NCBI RefSeq assembly: GCF_030062155.1 | Contig: NZ_CP118269.1 | Location: 1,612,001-1,676,000, forward strand | Length of the DNA stretch: 64,000 nucleotides | Origin: Pantoea sp. Lij88 | Lineage (GTDB): Bacteria > Pseudomonadota > Gammaproteobacteria > Enterobacterales > Enterobacteriaceae | Direction: 5' to 3' | Shown: positions 44,371 through 56,283 of the stretch, piece after piece | Layout of the letters: each line of letters starts with the position of its first letter | Numbering within the stretch: the stretch's first letter is position 1 | Position numbers and translations under genes: made by a program | The notes under the pieces: generated by a model | The model's database searches: none | What the model was told of the DNA's origin: nothing | Seen by the model: the letters and a program-made list of their open reading frames with translations, nothing else

Positions 44371-44998
44371 AATAGCGACCCTCACCAATTTGTTATCCGT
44401 TTAAATCAACGATGAATACGCGTTGCGGTACGAGAGAGATTTCTTAGATACTTTTTTATTCTGCTCGTGCAGTTTGGCAACGGGCAAACGCCCGTAAAAG
44501 TCTTCATCCCTGACCCGTTCTGCAAAAAATTTGTGCTGCCATGACGTCACACATTCTCCGGCAATGGCGGGGAATGCCAGTGAAGTGCCGGAGATTCAGT
44601 AAAGCTCATTTTTTTGAGAGCTGTGTCACTATCCCTGAAAACAGGGGGTTTTCTGATAGGACAATTCTCAAAAACATTTGTTTTACGAAAGTGTGATGTC
44701 TCAGCGTGCGTTGACAATGCCGGAAAAAACATTTTTTAACAAGAAAAATCACTTAAAGTTTTTTTTCTTGAAAATACAGTGTTTTGCCGATTTTACCTGC
44801 ACATTCACAGTCTGACAGCTTCTGTGAACCACCCCACTAAAATACGCGAAGCCCGGTTTAATAAGAATTATTTTCAGACTCTGCGCACGTTTATCAGAAT
44901 TTCCTTAGTTGCATTCTGGAAAACATGGTTCTGAAAATGCATGGATGGTTTTGCGATACTTAAGTGTCGTTATGCAAAGGTAGTTAGAAACTTAATGT
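44371..44998. other. Long AT-rich rcsA upstream region
   Basis: No gene is supported between fliR and rcsA. The long AT-rich leader fits the H-NS-silenced rcsA promoter known from E. coli. A candidate RcsAB box lies at 44894-44907. Confidence 0.55.
44894..44907 (-). promoter_or_regulatory. Candidate RcsAB box
   Basis: The minus strand reads TAAGGAAATTCTGA, close to the RcsAB consensus TaAGaatatTCctA and to the E. coli rcsA autoregulatory box. It is about 520 bases upstream of rcsA, farther than usual. Confidence 0.45.
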
Positions 44999-45784
44999 TC
45001 AGGGGCGGGATAGTTCTGTCAGGAACACGGCGAGTAAATCAAATATTTCACCGAACAAACGCTCACAGAACGGGGCTAGCAGGGGCATCAGCAAGCTGAT
45101 GGTTAAAATTCCGACTGATAAGGTAATCGGGAAGCCAATTGCGAAGATTGATAACTGTGGTGAAACACGGTTTAACAAACCCAGTACCAGATTTACCATG
45201 AGTAACAAAACGATTAACGGCAGCGCTAACATCATGCCGTTAAGGAAAATTAATCCGCCCGACTTCACCAGCGCCATAAACGCATTGGCATTTATCGGCT
45301 CACCGCCAATCGGCAGCGTATGAAAACTGTCCACCAGCAGAGAAATCAGCCACAGGTGTCCGTTAAAGGTCAGGAACAGCAGCATCGCCAGCATGTCGAG
45401 AAAACGGGCCAGAACCGGCATGTTCAGACGGCTGCCAGGATCGAAAAAGGTGGCGAACGAAATCCCCATCTGCAAACCAATCACTTCCCCGGCAAGGCGC
45501 ACGGCAGCAAAAGCGAACTGCATGGTGAAGCCAAGCGCAATACCAATCAGCATCTGCTGAATCAGCAGCAGAAAGCCTGGAGGCGAAAACAGGGTGACAT
45601 CGACAGCCGGTAACAGCGGCATCACCAGCCAGGTGATCATCACCGCCAGACCGATTTTGACACGCTTGCTGATGGATCGTTCATTGAGGATGGGTGCGGT
45701 GGCGAATAACGCCATGATGCGCACCAGGGGCCAGAAGAACTGACTGACCCAATGAACCAGCTGGCTGCTATCGAGAGTAATCAT
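44999..45784 (-). CDS. fliR: Flagellar export gate protein FliR
   Basis: FliR, with FliP and FliQ, forms the flagellar type III export gate in the inner membrane. The product is 261 residues, as in E. coli, starting [20 protein letters not shown]. Family segments include [35 protein letters not shown] and [20 protein letters not shown]. The ATG at 45784 overlaps the fliQ stop (ATGA), which fixes the start; a longer upstream frame is rejected. It is the last gene of the fliL-R run. Confidence 0.96.
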   Translation of the reverse strand: MITLDSSQLVHWVSQFFWPLVRIMALFATAPILNERSISKRVKIGLAVMITWLVMPLLPAVDVTLFSPPGFLLLIQQMLIGIALGFTMQFAFAAVRLAGEVIGLQMGISFATFFDPGSRLNMPVLARFLDMLAMLLFLTFNGHLWLISLLVDSFHTLPIGGEPINANAFMALVKSGGLIFLNGMMLALPLIVLLLMVNLVLGLLNRVSPQLSIFAIGFPITLSVGILTISLLMPLLAPFCERLFGEIFDLLAVFLTELSRP

Positions 45785-46053
45785 CAGCCGATGATGTAAG
45801 GCAGGTTGGTAAAGACGGTGCGGATGTAGTCCAGCAGCAGATTCAGCATCCACGGGCCGGCAATGATACCGGTCGTTGCGACGGCCAGGATCTTAGGAAT
45901 AAAGGATAAGGTCTGTTCGTTGACCTGGGTCGCCGCCTGGATAAGGCTAATCAGCAGACCGCTGACCAGGGCTGCCAGCAGCAGCGGGGCGGCCAGCATC
46001 AGGGCGACGCGCATCGCTTCCTGTCCCATTACCATTACTGATTCGGGTGTCAT
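45784..46053 (-). CDS. fliQ: Flagellar export gate protein FliQ
   Basis: The 89-residue protein has two membrane helices ([20 protein letters not shown] and [20 protein letters not shown]) around [17 protein letters not shown], the invariant FliQ/SctS core. Together with FliP and FliR it builds the export gate. It is 26 bases downstream of fliP and overlaps fliR by four bases. Confidence 0.96.
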   Translation of the reverse strand: MTPESVMVMGQEAMRVALMLAAPLLLAALVSGLLISLIQAATQVNEQTLSFIPKILAVATTGIIAGPWMLNLLLDYIRTVFTNLPYIIG

Positions 46054-46079
46054 GTGTTGCTCCGGTAAGAAAAGGGGGA

Positions 46080-46814
46080 TCAGGAGTAGAAGCTTTGCGC
46101 CAGTGAACCGACCAGCAGTTGCCAGCCATCGACCAGAACAAACAGCATCAGTTTAAACGGCAGCGCGATAGACGCTGGCGGGACCATCATCATCCCTAAT
46201 GCCATCAGTACGCTGGCAACCACCAGGTCGATGATCAGGAACGGGATAAACACGGTAAAGCCAATCTGGAACGCGGTCTTCAGCTCGCTGGTGACATAAG
46301 CAGGCAGCAGGATACGCATCGGCACGGCTTCAGGACCGGCTATCGGGGCGGTGTTCGCCAGACGGGCAAACAGGGCTAAATCGGCTTCGCGGGTCTGACG
46401 CAGCATAAACTCGCGCAGCGGCTGAGCACCTTTATCAATCGCCACATCCATGCTGATCTTGTCCTGACTGAACGGCAGATAGGCGTCCTGATAAATTTTG
46501 TCGAAAGTCGGCGCCATAATAAAGAAGGTCAGAAACAGCGACAGTCCGAGCAGCACCTGGTTAGGCGGCGCCGATGGTGTGCCCAGGGCGTTACGCAGTA
46601 AACCAAACACAATGATGATGCGGGTGAAGCTGGTCATCATCAGCAGCACGGCCGGGATAAAGGTCAGCGCAGTGATAAAGACCAGCGTCTGAACCGGCAG
46701 TGACCAGCTCTGACCGCCATTCGGCAGTGAGTGACTCACCAGGCCTGGCAGCTGGGCATGGGCAACCGGTGCCAGTAACAGCAGTGGCAGTAAAGGAAGC
46801 AGTCGACGCATCAT
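46080..46814 (-). CDS. fliP: Flagellar export gate protein FliP
   Basis: The 244-residue precursor has a cleavable signal peptide ([20 protein letters not shown]), as is known for FliP, then membrane segments with [20 protein letters not shown] and the C-terminal [32 protein letters not shown]. It is the pentameric core of the export gate. Its ATG overlaps the fliO stop by four bases. Confidence 0.97.
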   Translation of the reverse strand: MMRRLLPLLPLLLLAPVAHAQLPGLVSHSLPNGGQSWSLPVQTLVFITALTFIPAVLLMMTSFTRIIIVFGLLRNALGTPSAPPNQVLLGLSLFLTFFIMAPTFDKIYQDAYLPFSQDKISMDVAIDKGAQPLREFMLRQTREADLALFARLANTAPIAGPEAVPMRILLPAYVTSELKTAFQIGFTVFIPFLIIDLVVASVLMALGMMMVPPASIALPFKLMLFVLVDGWQLLVGSLAQSFYS

Positions 46815-47209
46815 TGTGGTTTTCCGGGACGTTTAACCAGATTCTGTAACAGCTGACGAAAATCCTGCGGCGCACTGTTTACCGGCGTCACAGAGACCGG
46901 TTCACCCGGCGGCAGCGTATGCAGATGGGTAATCTGCTGTGCGGTGACGCCCAGCACCAGACGTGCATCAGGGGTATCGATAATCACCACCCGCTCACGC
47001 TGGCCCACGGAGACGCTGGCTGTCAGTTTGAGCTCCTGGCTGCTGACCTTTTTCGGCGCAAAGCCGACACGGCGCGCCAGCCAGGCGCAGGCCAGAATCA
47101 ATAAGATAATCACGGCTAACACGCTGCTGACCTGAGCCAGCATAGAGCCGGTCGAGATCGCCTGAGCGTGCGGTGCAGCCGGTTGCAGCGTTTGATTCTG
47201 GCTATTCAT
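46811..47209 (-). CDS. fliO: Flagellar biosynthesis protein FliO
   Basis: The 132-residue protein has one membrane helix ([20 protein letters not shown]), then a cytoplasmic domain ([20 protein letters not shown] then [16 protein letters not shown]), the usual FliO layout. FliO is an assembly factor for the FliP ring. It lies between fliN (10 bases upstream) and fliP (4-base overlap). Confidence 0.93.
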   Translation of the reverse strand: MNSQNQTLQPAAPHAQAISTGSMLAQVSSVLAVIILLILACAWLARRVGFAPKKVSSQELKLTASVSVGQRERVVIIDTPDARLVLGVTAQQITHLHTLPPGEPVSVTPVNSAPQDFRQLLQNLVKRPGKPQ

Positions 47210-47219
47210 AATGTGACTC

Positions 47220-47627
47220 TTAGCGACTCAGACGACGCATACGTTCAGAAGGGGTGATGATGTCGGTGATGCGAACGCCATATTTGTCGTTCACGACCAC
47301 AACTTCACCCTGCGCAATCAGATAGCCGTTGATCAGAATGTCCAGCGGTTCACCTGCCAGGCCATCCAGTGACACCACGGAGCCCTGCGCCAGACGCAGC
47401 AGCTCTTTGATGGTCATCTTGGTGCGACCCAGTTCCACGGTGAGTTTCACCGGGATATCCATAATCAGATCGATATCCTGCAGCGATCCAGCGACATTAC
47501 CGCTGTCGAATGATTTGAAGACGTCGTCGGTCTGCGGCGCACTGCTGCTGCCGACCTGCTCATTCATCGCTTCAGCCCACAGATCGTCCGCAGAGACATC
47601 GTCAGACGGTTTATTACTGTCAGTCAT
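47220..47627 (-). CDS. fliN: Flagellar motor switch protein FliN
   Basis: The 135-residue C-ring component has an acidic variable N-terminus and the SpoA domain: DIPVKLTVELGRTKMTIKEL, LAQGSVVSLDGLAGEPLDIL and VNDKYGVRITDIITPSERM. With FliM it binds FliH and export substrates. Its start overlaps the fliM stop by eight bases. Confidence 0.97.
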   Translation of the reverse strand: MTDSNKPSDDVSADDLWAEAMNEQVGSSSAPQTDDVFKSFDSGNVAGSLQDIDLIMDIPVKLTVELGRTKMTIKELLRLAQGSVVSLDGLAGEPLDILINGYLIAQGEVVVVNDKYGVRITDIITPSERMRRLSR

Positions 47628-48627
47628 GGGGCTGTTCCTCGTTCAGCGAATTCAAAATCGGGTTAATCAGGTGTTCGACACGGAGCGCGTACTGACCATT
47701 CATCGTGCCATATTGGCTGGTTAATACCGGGACGCTATCGACATGCGCGATAATACGTTCAGGTTTCTCAATCGGCAGCACATCACCGGGTTTCAGCTGC
47801 AGGATCCGTGACAGACGCAGTGAGGTTTCGGCAAAGTGAGCAATCAGTTCCAGCTCAGAGTGCTGCACCTGTTTGACCAGGTTGTCGCGCCAGTGGTTAT
47901 CTTCCTGACGGGAGTTTTCGAGCGGTGGGTTCACCAGCAGCTCGCGCAGCGGTTCAATCATTGAAAACGGGATGCAGATATTAAACTCACCCACCAGGTT
48001 ACCAATCTCCACCTGGAACGGCGTGTTAACCACGATGTCGTTCGGTGAAGTGGTGATGTTGGTGAACTTTACCTGCATCTCTGAACGTACATACTCGACG
48101 TCCAGTGGATAAATGGCCTTCCATGCGTCGCTGTAACCATCCAGCGCCAGCTTCAGCATGCGGCGAATCACGCGCTGCTCGGTATGAGTAAACTCACGGC
48201 CTTCGACTTTAGTCGGAAAACGTCCGTCGCCACCAAACAGGTTGTCGACAGCGATAAACACCAGGCTCGGTGAGAACACGACCAGCGCGGTGCCGCGCAG
48301 CGGCTTCAGGTGGATCAGGTTCAGGTTGGTCGGCACCGGCAGATTGCGGGCAAACTCGTGATACGGCTGAATCTTGATCGCCCCGACGCTGATATCCGGG
48401 CTACGGCGCAGCAGGTTAAACAGCGCCATACGGAAACTACGGGCAAAACGCTCGTTAATAATCTCCAGCGCCTGCAAACGCTCGCGTACCACACGGCGCT
48501 GGGTATTCGGATCGTAAGGACGAATATCGCCTTCCGGTCCGTTTTGTTTCTTTTCTTCTTCCGCGCTGCCGCTGTCGCCGTTTAAAAGGGCGTCAATTTC
48601 AGCCTGGGAGAGAATGCTATCGCCCAT
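47620..48627 (-). CDS. fliM: Flagellar motor switch protein FliM
   Basis: The 335-residue protein begins MGDSILSQAEIDALLNGDSG, the conserved CheY-P-binding N-terminus. The middle domain carries LKPLRGTALVVFSPSLVFIA and DNLFGGDGRFPTKVEGREFT, and the C-terminus is a SpoA domain. It is the C-ring protein that sets motor direction. It starts four bases after fliL. Confidence 0.97.
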   Translation of the reverse strand: MGDSILSQAEIDALLNGDSGSAEEEKKQNGPEGDIRPYDPNTQRRVVRERLQALEIINERFARSFRMALFNLLRRSPDISVGAIKIQPYHEFARNLPVPTNLNLIHLKPLRGTALVVFSPSLVFIAVDNLFGGDGRFPTKVEGREFTHTEQRVIRRMLKLALDGYSDAWKAIYPLDVEYVRSEMQVKFTNITTSPNDIVVNTPFQVEIGNLVGEFNICIPFSMIEPLRELLVNPPLENSRQEDNHWRDNLVKQVQHSELELIAHFAETSLRLSRILQLKPGDVLPIEKPERIIAHVDSVPVLTSQYGTMNGQYALRVEHLINPILNSLNEEQPHD

Positions 48628-48631
48628 TGAT

Positions 48632-49117
48632 TCACCTCAAAATGAAGGCAGTAAACAGCACGTCGTTTACAGCCTGCGGAGGTTGACCTTTTACCAGCGG
48701 GGGTGTCAGCGCCTGTTTGATTTGTTCAACAAGCGCCTGTTTTCCTTGCTCAGTCGCCAGCGCCGCAGCACTCTGACGCGAGAGCAGCAGCAGCAAACGG
48801 CTGCGCACCTCAGGCAGATAGTCATTCATCCGACTCCGGGACTCCTCATCGGCCAGACGCAGGGTAAAGCCTACGTACAGCACGCGGTCAGGATCGTTGT
48901 CGGGATTGACCAGGTTAACCGTAAATGTATCAAGTGCAAAAAAGACCGGAGCGGGAGGCGGTTCTACTTTCGCCACCTCAGGCTTATCGCCCTCATGTTT
49001 ATTCATCATTCGCCAGACTGCATAGCCTGCCACGCTGCAAGCGGCCAGCGTCAAAATAAGCAACACTGGTATTAAGAGTTTACGTTTGCTGCCTTTTGCT
49101 TTCGCGTTATCAGACAT
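48632..49117 (-). CDS. fliL: Flagellar basal-body protein FliL
   Basis: The 161-residue protein has a basic cytoplasmic start, one membrane helix ([20 protein letters not shown]) and a periplasmic domain with [20 protein letters not shown] and [10 protein letters not shown], typical of FliL. It associates with stators around the rotor. It heads the fliLMNOPQR block, 127 bases after fliK, a gap large enough for its own promoter. Confidence 0.95.
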   Translation of the reverse strand: MSDNAKAKGSKRKLLIPVLLILTLAACSVAGYAVWRMMNKHEGDKPEVAKVEPPPAPVFFALDTFTVNLVNPDNDPDRVLYVGFTLRLADEESRSRMNDYLPEVRSRLLLLLSRQSAAALATEQGKQALVEQIKQALTPPLVKGQPPQAVNDVLFTAFILR

Positions 49118-49174
49118 GGTGCAGTTACTTCCTGTGAATTATAGGCAAGCCTCTCGGCTCACGAGACAGATTAT

Positions 49175-49213
49175 CCGCGTCTTAAGTCAAACCAATGGGT
49201 AGATAAGACGCGG
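49175..49213. promoter_or_regulatory. Inverted repeat between fliK and fliL
   Basis: CCGCGTCTTA (49175-49184) and TAAGACGCGG (49204-49213) are perfect inverted copies separated by 19 bases. On the plus strand the second arm is followed by GTTTTAC. It could be a weak terminator, a processing hairpin or an operator for fliL. Confidence 0.45.
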
Positions 49214-49244
49214 GTTTTACGCTTACCTTCAGCGTTTGCCGCTG

Positions 49245-50513
49245 TCAGGCGAAAGTATCGACGGCGCTATTGCCGCTGACGCGAGCCTGAAGGGCGGCGG
49301 GAACGGCGATCGGCGTAATGTCGGTGTCACTGTCCTGGGAGAGGGAGAAGCGGCCATGCTGTCCATCGCGGCGCGCCTCCTGTTGCTGCTGGAATTGCTG
49401 GCCCTGCGCGGAACTGTCACTGCTCACCTGACTCTCGCCCAGGTTGATACCGCTTTCTGCCAGCGCGCTGCGCAGCTGCGGTATCGCGGCTTCCAGCGCC
49501 GCTCTGACGTGGCTATGACCGGAAACCAGATTAATTTGTGCCTGGTCGTTATCCAGTTTCAGGCTGATCTGGATAGCGCCAAGGTCTGCCGGATGTAAAC
49601 GCAACTCCGCGTTCTGCTGGCCATTGCGACTGAACATCACAATCTGCTGACTCAGCGCCTGCTGCCACTCGTCGCTGCCCAGCTGTGAATTCAGCGTTGG
49701 CGTTGACGGGGTGCTGATGGTCGCGGAGGCGGTCACCGGAGCAGGCAGGCTGCTGGCGGTGGCGACGGGCATTGCATTGATCGTGTTGTCGCTGACGCTG
49801 GCTTTGATCGCGCCCTGATCATCCGGCTTAATCATATTGCTCAGCGCCTGCTGGAAACTGCTGTCGAGCGTCAGGCCATTGCTGGTCGCACTCTGCGCGG
49901 CGTTGTTGTTCTGGCTGGCGGCCGCTGTGACGGCAGGTTTGCCCTGGGCGTCGCTTCTGGCTGACGACTTCTCATCATCACCCTCTGCGTGGCTCTGCTG
50001 TGCGCTGTTCAGCAGTTGCGTCAGCGAGGTCTGACTTTTCCGGCCGGTGTCGGTCTGGGCAATCAGCTCGCCCGCCTCACTGCTGATCGGGGTCGACGGC
50101 GTCGCTGGCGGCGTTACCGCACCCGGTAACATGGCGAACAACGCCTGCACATTCTGCATGTCGGTGGCGCTTAAGGGTGCCACGTCCGGCTTGTCTTTAT
50201 CATCGGCTGATTTTGACCCAGCTTTAATATTTTCAGGTTTAATCAGGGCGGTCAGCGCAGCAGGATTATCCAGCGCCGCCATCAGGGCATTCAGGGGTGC
50301 CTTAGGGCGCGCTTCATCGGCAGTTTCTGCTTTAGCGTCAGCAGATTGCGCCACTTTGCCATGCTGTTTAGCCAGACCAAGCAGCTGGTTTCCCAGCGCA
50401 GTCAGAAAGTCCTTAGGCAGGGCATCTTCGCCCGCAGCAAGGTCGGTTGAGACTGATGGTTCCGCGTCGGTTTTAACCGACGCTTTCATGACAATGTTTG
50501 GCAGCGTAATCAT
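49245..50513 (-). CDS. fliK: Flagellar hook-length control protein FliK
   Basis: A 422-residue molecular ruler. The N-terminal two thirds is low-complexity, rich in Ala, Ser, Thr and Asp. The C-terminal substrate-switch domain has [20 protein letters not shown] then [20 protein letters not shown], the conserved FliK_C region, and a Gln-rich end. It is secreted during hook assembly. The ATG overlaps the fliJ stop by four bases. Confidence 0.94.
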   Translation of the reverse strand: MITLPNIVMKASVKTDAEPSVSTDLAAGEDALPKDFLTALGNQLLGLAKQHGKVAQSADAKAETADEARPKAPLNALMAALDNPAALTALIKPENIKAGSKSADDKDKPDVAPLSATDMQNVQALFAMLPGAVTPPATPSTPISSEAGELIAQTDTGRKSQTSLTQLLNSAQQSHAEGDDEKSSARSDAQGKPAVTAAASQNNNAAQSATSNGLTLDSSFQQALSNMIKPDDQGAIKASVSDNTINAMPVATASSLPAPVTASATISTPSTPTLNSQLGSDEWQQALSQQIVMFSRNGQQNAELRLHPADLGAIQISLKLDNDQAQINLVSGHSHVRAALEAAIPQLRSALAESGINLGESQVSSDSSAQGQQFQQQQEARRDGQHGRFSLSQDSDTDITPIAVPAALQARVSGNSAVDTFA

Positions 50514-50953
50514 TCGCCTCTCCTCGATGCGGCCCGTTGGGCAAATTCATCCATCCGTTTCTGATCGAGACGGTTTTCCTGTCGTAATGCATTTTCCGCT
50601 GCGCGCGTTATCAGTGTCTGATAGGCGTTAAGCCGTTGCTGTTTGTCGCGCCAGTTGATCAGTGCCTGCTCCAGTCGCTGATTCCAGTTGTTGAGCTGGT
50701 TGCGGTGCTGCTCAATCGCTTTTTCCAGCGTCTGAATAAACTGGTGGTAGTTCGTCCAGCGCGTGCTGGCGATTCCGGATGACATGTCATCGTTGAGCTT
50801 GTTGCGATACTCGTCCTGATAATCGAGCAGCATTGTCAGCTGCTCATTAGCGGCATGCTGGCCGCGACGCATATCGCCTAAATAGATGGCGGCACGTTCG
50901 AGATCCTGCTCCGCTAAGTCGCGCAGCGTATCGATGGCATTTGCAGTTTTCAT
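50510..50953 (-). CDS. fliJ: Flagellar export chaperone FliJ
   Basis: The 147-residue protein is almost entirely coiled coil ([20 protein letters not shown] ... [20 protein letters not shown]), the standard FliJ profile. It acts as the central stalk of the FliI ATPase. It follows fliI by 27 bases. Confidence 0.94.
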   Translation of the reverse strand: MKTANAIDTLRDLAEQDLERAAIYLGDMRRGQHAANEQLTMLLDYQDEYRNKLNDDMSSGIASTRWTNYHQFIQTLEKAIEQHRNQLNNWNQRLEQALINWRDKQQRLNAYQTLITRAAENALRQENRLDQKRMDEFAQRAASRRGE

Positions 50954-50980
50954 TGCGTTACCTCGCGTTAATCATGGTGA

Positions 50981-52342
50981 CTAGCCAAACAGCGCATGCA
51001 GATGCAGGCTGGCGTCGTCGTAATCGCTGCGCTCAAAAATGCCCTGTTGCAGGAAGGCTTCCATCTGCGGGTAGAGCGTGATCGCTTTATCAAGCATGGG
51101 ATCGCTGCCGGCGGCATAAGCGCCGACGCTGACCAGATCGCGGTTTCGCTGGAAACTGGAGAGCAACTGCTTGAACTGGCGCACCTGCGCATAGTGGTTC
51201 TCATCGATCAGCGAGGTCATCGCACGGCTAATCGAGGCTTCAATATCAATGGCCGGATAGTGGCCCGCTTCGCCCAGCCGACGCGACAGCACAATGTGGC
51301 CATCAAGAATGGCGCGCGCGGAGTCCGCAATCGGGTCCTGCTGATCGTCGCCTTCGGTCAGGACGGTATAGAAGGCGGTGATCGAGCCGCCGCCGTCGAT
51401 GCCGTTACCGGCACGCTCAACCAGCGCAGGCAGTTTGGCGAACACGGAAGGCGGATAACCTTTGGTCGCTGGCGGCTCACCAATCGCCAGGGCGATCTCA
51501 CGCTGCGCCATGGCGTAGCGGGTGAGGGAGTCCATAATCAGCAACACATGCTTGCCGCGATCACGAAAATCTTCTGCGATACGCGTGGCGTAAGCGGCAC
51601 CCTGCATACGCAGCAGCGGCGATACGTCGGCCGGGGCGGCGATGACCACCGAACGGGCGCGGCCTTCAGCACCGAGAATGTTCTCGATAAAATCTTTTAC
51701 TTCGCGGCCACGTTCGCCAATCAGACCGACCACAATCACGTCGGCTTTGGTGTAACGGGCCATCATGCCCAGCAGCACGCTTTTGCCCACGCCCGAACCG
51801 GCGAACAGGCCCATACGCTGCCCGCGACCGACTGTCAGCAGGGCGTTAATCGCGCGCACACCGGTGTCCAGTACATCGGTGATCGGCGTCCGCTGCAGCG
51901 GGTTAAACGGCGGCGTGTTCAGCGGCGCACGATAGCCGGTATCCGGTGACGGCAGGCCATCCAGCGGTCGTCCACTGCCATCGAGTACGCGGCCCAGCAG
52001 CTCCGGGCCCAGCATCATCTGTTTGCCCGCCTGCGGATTCTCACCGTTCTGGCGCGCATAAACCCGCGCACCCGGTAAGATGCCGTCCACTTCTTCCAGT
52101 GGCATCATCAGCAGCTTCTGACCATTGAATCCCACGACTTCGCTTTCGATTTCGCTGATGGTTTTGCCATCGTTGCGTTCGATCACGCAGGTCGCACCCA
52201 GTGGCAGCTGTAAGCCGGTCGCTTCCAGCACCAGGCCGGTGGCACGGGTCAGGCGGCCATAACGGCGTACCGGTTGCACCTGGGCGATGCGTTTTTCAAA
52301 GGCGTCGAGCGAGCCAAGCCAGCGATTCAGACGGGTGGTCAT
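50981..52342 (-). CDS. fliI: Flagellum-specific ATPase FliI
   Basis: The 453-residue ATPase has the Walker [21 protein letters not shown], the catalytic Glu region [15 protein letters not shown], Walker [21 protein letters not shown], and the F1-beta-like [20 protein letters not shown]. It energises type III export of flagellar subunits. The start overlaps the fliH stop by one base (TAATG). Confidence 0.97.
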   Translation of the reverse strand: MTTRLNRWLGSLDAFEKRIAQVQPVRRYGRLTRATGLVLEATGLQLPLGATCVIERNDGKTISEIESEVVGFNGQKLLMMPLEEVDGILPGARVYARQNGENPQAGKQMMLGPELLGRVLDGSGRPLDGLPSPDTGYRAPLNTPPFNPLQRTPITDVLDTGVRAINALLTVGRGQRMGLFAGSGVGKSVLLGMMARYTKADVIVVGLIGERGREVKDFIENILGAEGRARSVVIAAPADVSPLLRMQGAAYATRIAEDFRDRGKHVLLIMDSLTRYAMAQREIALAIGEPPATKGYPPSVFAKLPALVERAGNGIDGGGSITAFYTVLTEGDDQQDPIADSARAILDGHIVLSRRLGEAGHYPAIDIEASISRAMTSLIDENHYAQVRQFKQLLSSFQRNRDLVSVGAYAAGSDPMLDKAITLYPQMEAFLQQGIFERSDYDDASLHLHALFG

Positions 52343-53034
52343 TAAATTTCTCCAGGTGCTGCAAGGCGGCAGAGTTCCTGCCAGCGCGTCGCGACGCTGG
52401 CATCCAGGTCGCCATCTTCTGCGCTGAGTTTGCAGCCGCCAGGATGCAGGGTGCTGTCAGCGATCAGGCGCCAGCCATGCAGATCCAGCGTCGGGCCCAG
52501 GGTCTGCTCAATACGCTGTAAATCATCCGGGTGAACACGCAGCTGCGGTTTGCCACTGAACATCGGCTCCTGCTGCAGTAAACCCTGAATCTGACGGAGC
52601 AGGGCAGTGCCATCCACCGTGGTCGCCTGACCGATTACTGAGCGAGCCGCTTCCAGCGCCAGCTGCATCAGGCGGGCAGCGATGACGCTGTCCAGGGATT
52701 CCAGCGTGTTCTGGAACTCCGTGACCAGCTGCTGCATCCGCGCCTGAAGGGGCGCCTGCTGCTGCTGCGCATCGGCCAGACCCTGCTGAAAACCGGCGTC
52801 GTAGCCCGCTTTCTGCCCTTCGGTCACACCCTGCTGATAGCCTTCGTTGTAACCCTGGCTCTGTGCTTCTTTACGCATCTGATGCTGCAGACGTTCGAGC
52901 TGCTGTTGCTGCTCATCAACGCCCTCTTCAGCTTCATAGATTTCTGGCTGCAGCTCAGGTTCAGGCTCATCAAAGCGGCCTAAATCGCTGGGCTGCCACA
53001 GCTGCCAGGGGCGGGCAGAAAATGCATCAGACAT
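52342..53034 (-). CDS. fliH: Flagellar assembly protein FliH
   Basis: The 230-residue regulator of FliI starts [20 protein letters not shown], with the conserved Trp residues that bind FliN and FlhA. A GxxxG-rich helix follows ([20 protein letters not shown], then [13 protein letters not shown]), characteristic of FliH. The start at 53034 gives an eight-base overlap with fliG; a longer frame to 53055 is disfavoured. Confidence 0.94.
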   Translation of the reverse strand: MSDAFSARPWQLWQPSDLGRFDEPEPELQPEIYEAEEGVDEQQQQLERLQHQMRKEAQSQGYNEGYQQGVTEGQKAGYDAGFQQGLADAQQQQAPLQARMQQLVTEFQNTLESLDSVIAARLMQLALEAARSVIGQATTVDGTALLRQIQGLLQQEPMFSGKPQLRVHPDDLQRIEQTLGPTLDLHGWRLIADSTLHPGGCKLSAEDGDLDASVATRWQELCRLAAPGEI

Positions 53035-54019
53035 AAGTTTCCTCGCCACCACCAATCACCATCTCGCCCGATTCGGCCAGGCGGCGAACCACCAGCAGGA
53101 TTGCTTTCTGTTCGTTTTCCACTGCGGACATACGGACCGGACCACGGTTGGACAGGTCGTCGCGCAGGATATCGGCCGCACGGGCTGACATGTTCTTGAG
53201 GAACTTCTCGCGCAGTGGCTGTTCGGCACCTTTCAGTGCAACCAGCAGCTGCTCGGATTCCACTTCCTGCAACAGACGCTGGATGCTGCGGTCGTCCACG
53301 GCCACCAGGTTTTCGAACAGGAACATCTCGTCGATAATTTTCTGTGCCAGTTCGCCATCGAAGTCGCGTACCGCTTCGATAACCGCCTCTTCCTGCTGCG
53401 TTTTCATCAGGTTGATGATCTCGGCTGCCGTTCTCACGCCGCCCATCTTCGCGCGCTTGAGGTTGGTGCCATCCAGCAGGCCGTTCAGTACTTCGGTCAG
53501 TTCGGCCAGCGCGGCTGGCTGCACACCACCGAAGGTCGCGATACGCAGCATCACATCGTGACGCAGACGTTCGTCGAACAGCGCCACGATATCCGCAGCC
53601 TGAGCACGTTTGAGGTGCACCAGGATGGTCGCGATGATCTGTGGATGCTCGTCGCGAATAAGGTCGGCGGCGGCCTGCGGTTCCATAAAGTTGAGCGTTT
53701 CCATGCCGCTGGTGGTTTCGCGTGTTTCGAGAATGTCCTCCAGCAGGCTGGAGGCGCGTTCTTCGCCCAGTGCACGTGTCAGCACCGAACGCAGGTATTC
53801 GTTCGAGTTCAGGCTCAGCGCCGCGAACTGCTCGGCATCCGCTTCGAACTCGCGCAGTACTTCGGTCAGCTGTTTATGGGACACCTGACGCATGTTGGCC
53901 ATCGAGGCGCTCAGATGTTGCACTTCACGCTGGTTCAGGTGTTTGAAAACTTCCGCGGCGCGCTCTTCGCCAATGGTCATCATGAGGATGGCGCTTTTTT
54001 CGGTTCCGGTCAGACTCAT
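53027..54019 (-). CDS. fliG: Flagellar motor switch protein FliG
   Basis: The 330-residue rotor protein includes [20 protein letters not shown] at the N-terminus (FliF binding), the [20 protein letters not shown] middle domain, and the C-terminal torque helix with charged residues ([20 protein letters not shown]). Length equals E. coli FliG. ATGA overlap with fliF. Confidence 0.97.
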   Translation of the reverse strand: MSLTGTEKSAILMMTIGEERAAEVFKHLNQREVQHLSASMANMRQVSHKQLTEVLREFEADAEQFAALSLNSNEYLRSVLTRALGEERASSLLEDILETRETTSGMETLNFMEPQAAADLIRDEHPQIIATILVHLKRAQAADIVALFDERLRHDVMLRIATFGGVQPAALAELTEVLNGLLDGTNLKRAKMGGVRTAAEIINLMKTQQEEAVIEAVRDFDGELAQKIIDEMFLFENLVAVDDRSIQRLLQEVESEQLLVALKGAEQPLREKFLKNMSARAADILRDDLSNRGPVRMSAVENEQKAILLVVRRLAESGEMVIGGGEETYV

Positions 54020-55740
54020 AGCTCTTTACTCATCCATTCGCGAATTACCAGCGCGACAACGCGCGGATCGTTTTCTGACATGTCGCGGATGCGTTGACTC
54101 ATCACTTCTGCGCTCATGCGGTTGTTAGACTTACGTTCCTGATCCAGCTCATCTTTGCTGAGCTGCACATTAAAGGCTTCTTCTTCCGGCTGTTCTGTCG
54201 CACGAGCGGCAATGGCTTCAGCAGCGGCTTTCTCTGCGGCCTGTTTGCGAACCAGGTGCGGACGAACCAGTTTGCGATAGAGGATGAAGGCCACCAGAGC
54301 AATCAACAGCCACTTACCGGCGTTCATCAGCTGATCAAAGAAGGACTGCTGTTGCCAGAAGGGCAGGTCGGTGGTCACTGGCTCTGTCGTGTTGAACTGC
54401 GAGTTCACTACGTTGATGCTGTCGCCACGCGTCTGGGAGTAGCCCATTGCTTCGCGGGTCAGGTCTTCAATCTGCTTCAGCTGCTGTTCGTTCAGCGCAA
54501 CGGCTTTGCCTTTATCATCTGCACGGAAGTTCACGACCACGGCAACCGACAGGCGCTGTACGTCACCCACGTTGACTTTGGTATGACGGATGGTGCGATC
54601 CAGCTCGTAGTTCACCGTGTCGTCACGACGCGAGTTGGTGGGTCCTGAGCTGGCCGGTGCGGTGCTGGTGGTCTGGTTAGCGTTATTCGCTGCGTTGTTC
54701 TGACCATTCGCGGCCTGACCGTTGGCTGCAGTGTTGTTAGGCGTCGTTACCGGCGCGGTGTTAGCGGGCGCAGGCTGGTTAGAGAGTGCGCCCGGCACGC
54801 CGCCCGGATAAGGGCTGCCTGACTGATCGCTGGTGCTGGTCTGACGTGAACGAATCGCTGAGTTCGATGGGTTCGCGTTAGGCTGATATTTCTCGTCGGT
54901 CTGCTCGGCGGTATCGAAGTTAATCTGCGCGGTAACCTGTGCATGCACATTGCCCTGACCCAGAATCGGATTCAGGATGGCTTCAATACGTTGCTGATAA
55001 CGCGCTTCCACTTCAGAAGAGTACTTCAGCTGCGCATCATTCAGATCGCGACCGGCGGAATCAGAGCGGGTCAGCAGGCGACCGGTCTGATCGACCACGG
55101 TCACGTTGCCCGGCGGTAAACCGGCGACGCTGCTTGAAACCATGTGGGCGATGGCCTGAATCTGACCTTCATCCAGCGTACGGCCAGGCTGCAGCGTTAA
55201 GGTGACAGAGGCGGATGGTGCTTTCTGCTCACGCACAAATAAGGTTGGTTTTGGCATCGCCAGATGAACGCGGGCGCTTTTAACCGGGCCGAGCGATTCG
55301 ATGGTGCGGGCCAGTTCGCCTTCCAGCGCACGCTGGTAGTTAACCTGCTCGCTGAACTGGCTGATACCGAACTTCTCTTTATCCAGCAGCTCGAAGCCTA
55401 CCGAGCCGCCTTTTGGCAGACCCTGCTGAGCCAGACGCAGACGCAGTTCATGCACGTTCGCTTCAGGCACCATTAATGCGCCGCCGTTTTCGGCGAAGCG
55501 ATAAGGGATGTTCATCGCCGTCAGCTGCGTGACGATGGCACCGCCATCCTCATCAGTGAGGTTGTTATAAAGGACGCTATAAGATGGCTGTTTCGCCCAG
55601 AGCACCATCGCGATCACAATTGCCATGACGGCAGCAGCGGCGATGACTAAAGGAATACGCGGATTTGCGCGCAGGCGAGCAAACAGGTCACCGAAGCCTT
55701 TCTTTTCTTGTTCTGTTGTGGCGGCTGTACTCGCATTCAT
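54016..55740 (-). CDS. fliF: Flagellar MS-ring protein FliF
   Basis: The 574-residue protein has two membrane helices ([20 protein letters not shown] near residues 34-53 and [14 protein letters not shown] near 470). Between them are the periplasmic ring-building motifs ([40 protein letters not shown]), and a C-terminal FliG-binding tail ends [11 protein letters not shown]. An Asn/Ala/Thr-rich linker at about 315-370 is unusually long. It is the first gene of this operon, divergent from fliE. Confidence 0.97.
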   Translation of the reverse strand: MNASTAATTEQEKKGFGDLFARLRANPRIPLVIAAAAVMAIVIAMVLWAKQPSYSVLYNNLTDEDGGAIVTQLTAMNIPYRFAENGGALMVPEANVHELRLRLAQQGLPKGGSVGFELLDKEKFGISQFSEQVNYQRALEGELARTIESLGPVKSARVHLAMPKPTLFVREQKAPSASVTLTLQPGRTLDEGQIQAIAHMVSSSVAGLPPGNVTVVDQTGRLLTRSDSAGRDLNDAQLKYSSEVEARYQQRIEAILNPILGQGNVHAQVTAQINFDTAEQTDEKYQPNANPSNSAIRSRQTSTSDQSGSPYPGGVPGALSNQPAPANTAPVTTPNNTAANGQAANGQNNAANNANQTTSTAPASSGPTNSRRDDTVNYELDRTIRHTKVNVGDVQRLSVAVVVNFRADDKGKAVALNEQQLKQIEDLTREAMGYSQTRGDSINVVNSQFNTTEPVTTDLPFWQQQSFFDQLMNAGKWLLIALVAFILYRKLVRPHLVRKQAAEKAAAEAIAARATEQPEEEAFNVQLSKDELDQERKSNNRMSAEVMSQRIRDMSENDPRVVALVIREWMSKEL

Positions 55741-55971
55741 GACCGTTTCCTGCCTGACGTAATTGACCGGGTAAGTTGAGATGGCAAAACAGACTCCCTG
55801 ACCTGCGTAGATAAAATTTCCACTTCAATGCCAGGCATTATTAGGTGTTAAGTAAAATTCGATGCCTGGATAAGGTAGGGTTTTTGATGTCATTTAGCGG
55901 CTTTGTCTCATTGACAACGTGCTAACTTTTGCTCACATCAAAAATATCATCCTCTTTATAAGGTATCGTTC
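55741..55971. promoter_or_regulatory. Divergent fliF/fliE promoter region
   Basis: A 231-base AT-rich spacer between divergent fliF and fliE. In enterobacteria this is a class II (FlhDC-activated, sigma-70) region; I could not place FlhDC boxes with confidence. Confidence 0.5.
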
Positions 55972-56283
55972 ATGTCCATTCAGGCAATTGATGGCGTACT
56001 GCAGCAGCTACAGGCGACCTCACTGCAGGCCAGTAACCGCAGCAGTGAATCCCCTAATCAGATCGATTTCGGCGCAACCATGAAAGCGGCGCTGGATAAG
56101 ATCAGCGAGACGCAGACCACCGCACGCACCCAGGCGCAGGATTTTGAGATGGGGAAACCCGGCATCGCCCTGAATGATGTGATGGTCGATCTGCAGAAAT
56201 CTTCAATCTCAATGCAGATGGGGATTCAGGTCAGGAACAAGCTGGTGTCGGCGTACAGCGAAATTATGAATATGCAGGTGTAG
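55972..56283 (+). CDS. fliE: Flagellar hook-basal body complex protein FliE
   Basis: The 103-residue protein ([20 protein letters not shown] ... [37 protein letters not shown]) is the junction between MS ring and rod. Length is as in E. coli (104). The ATG follows AAGG, and it is transcribed alone, divergent from fliF. Confidence 0.97.
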   Translation: MSIQAIDGVLQQLQATSLQASNRSSESPNQIDFGATMKAALDKISETQTTARTQAQDFEMGKPGIALNDVMVDLQKSSISMQMGIQVRNKLVSAYSEIMNMQV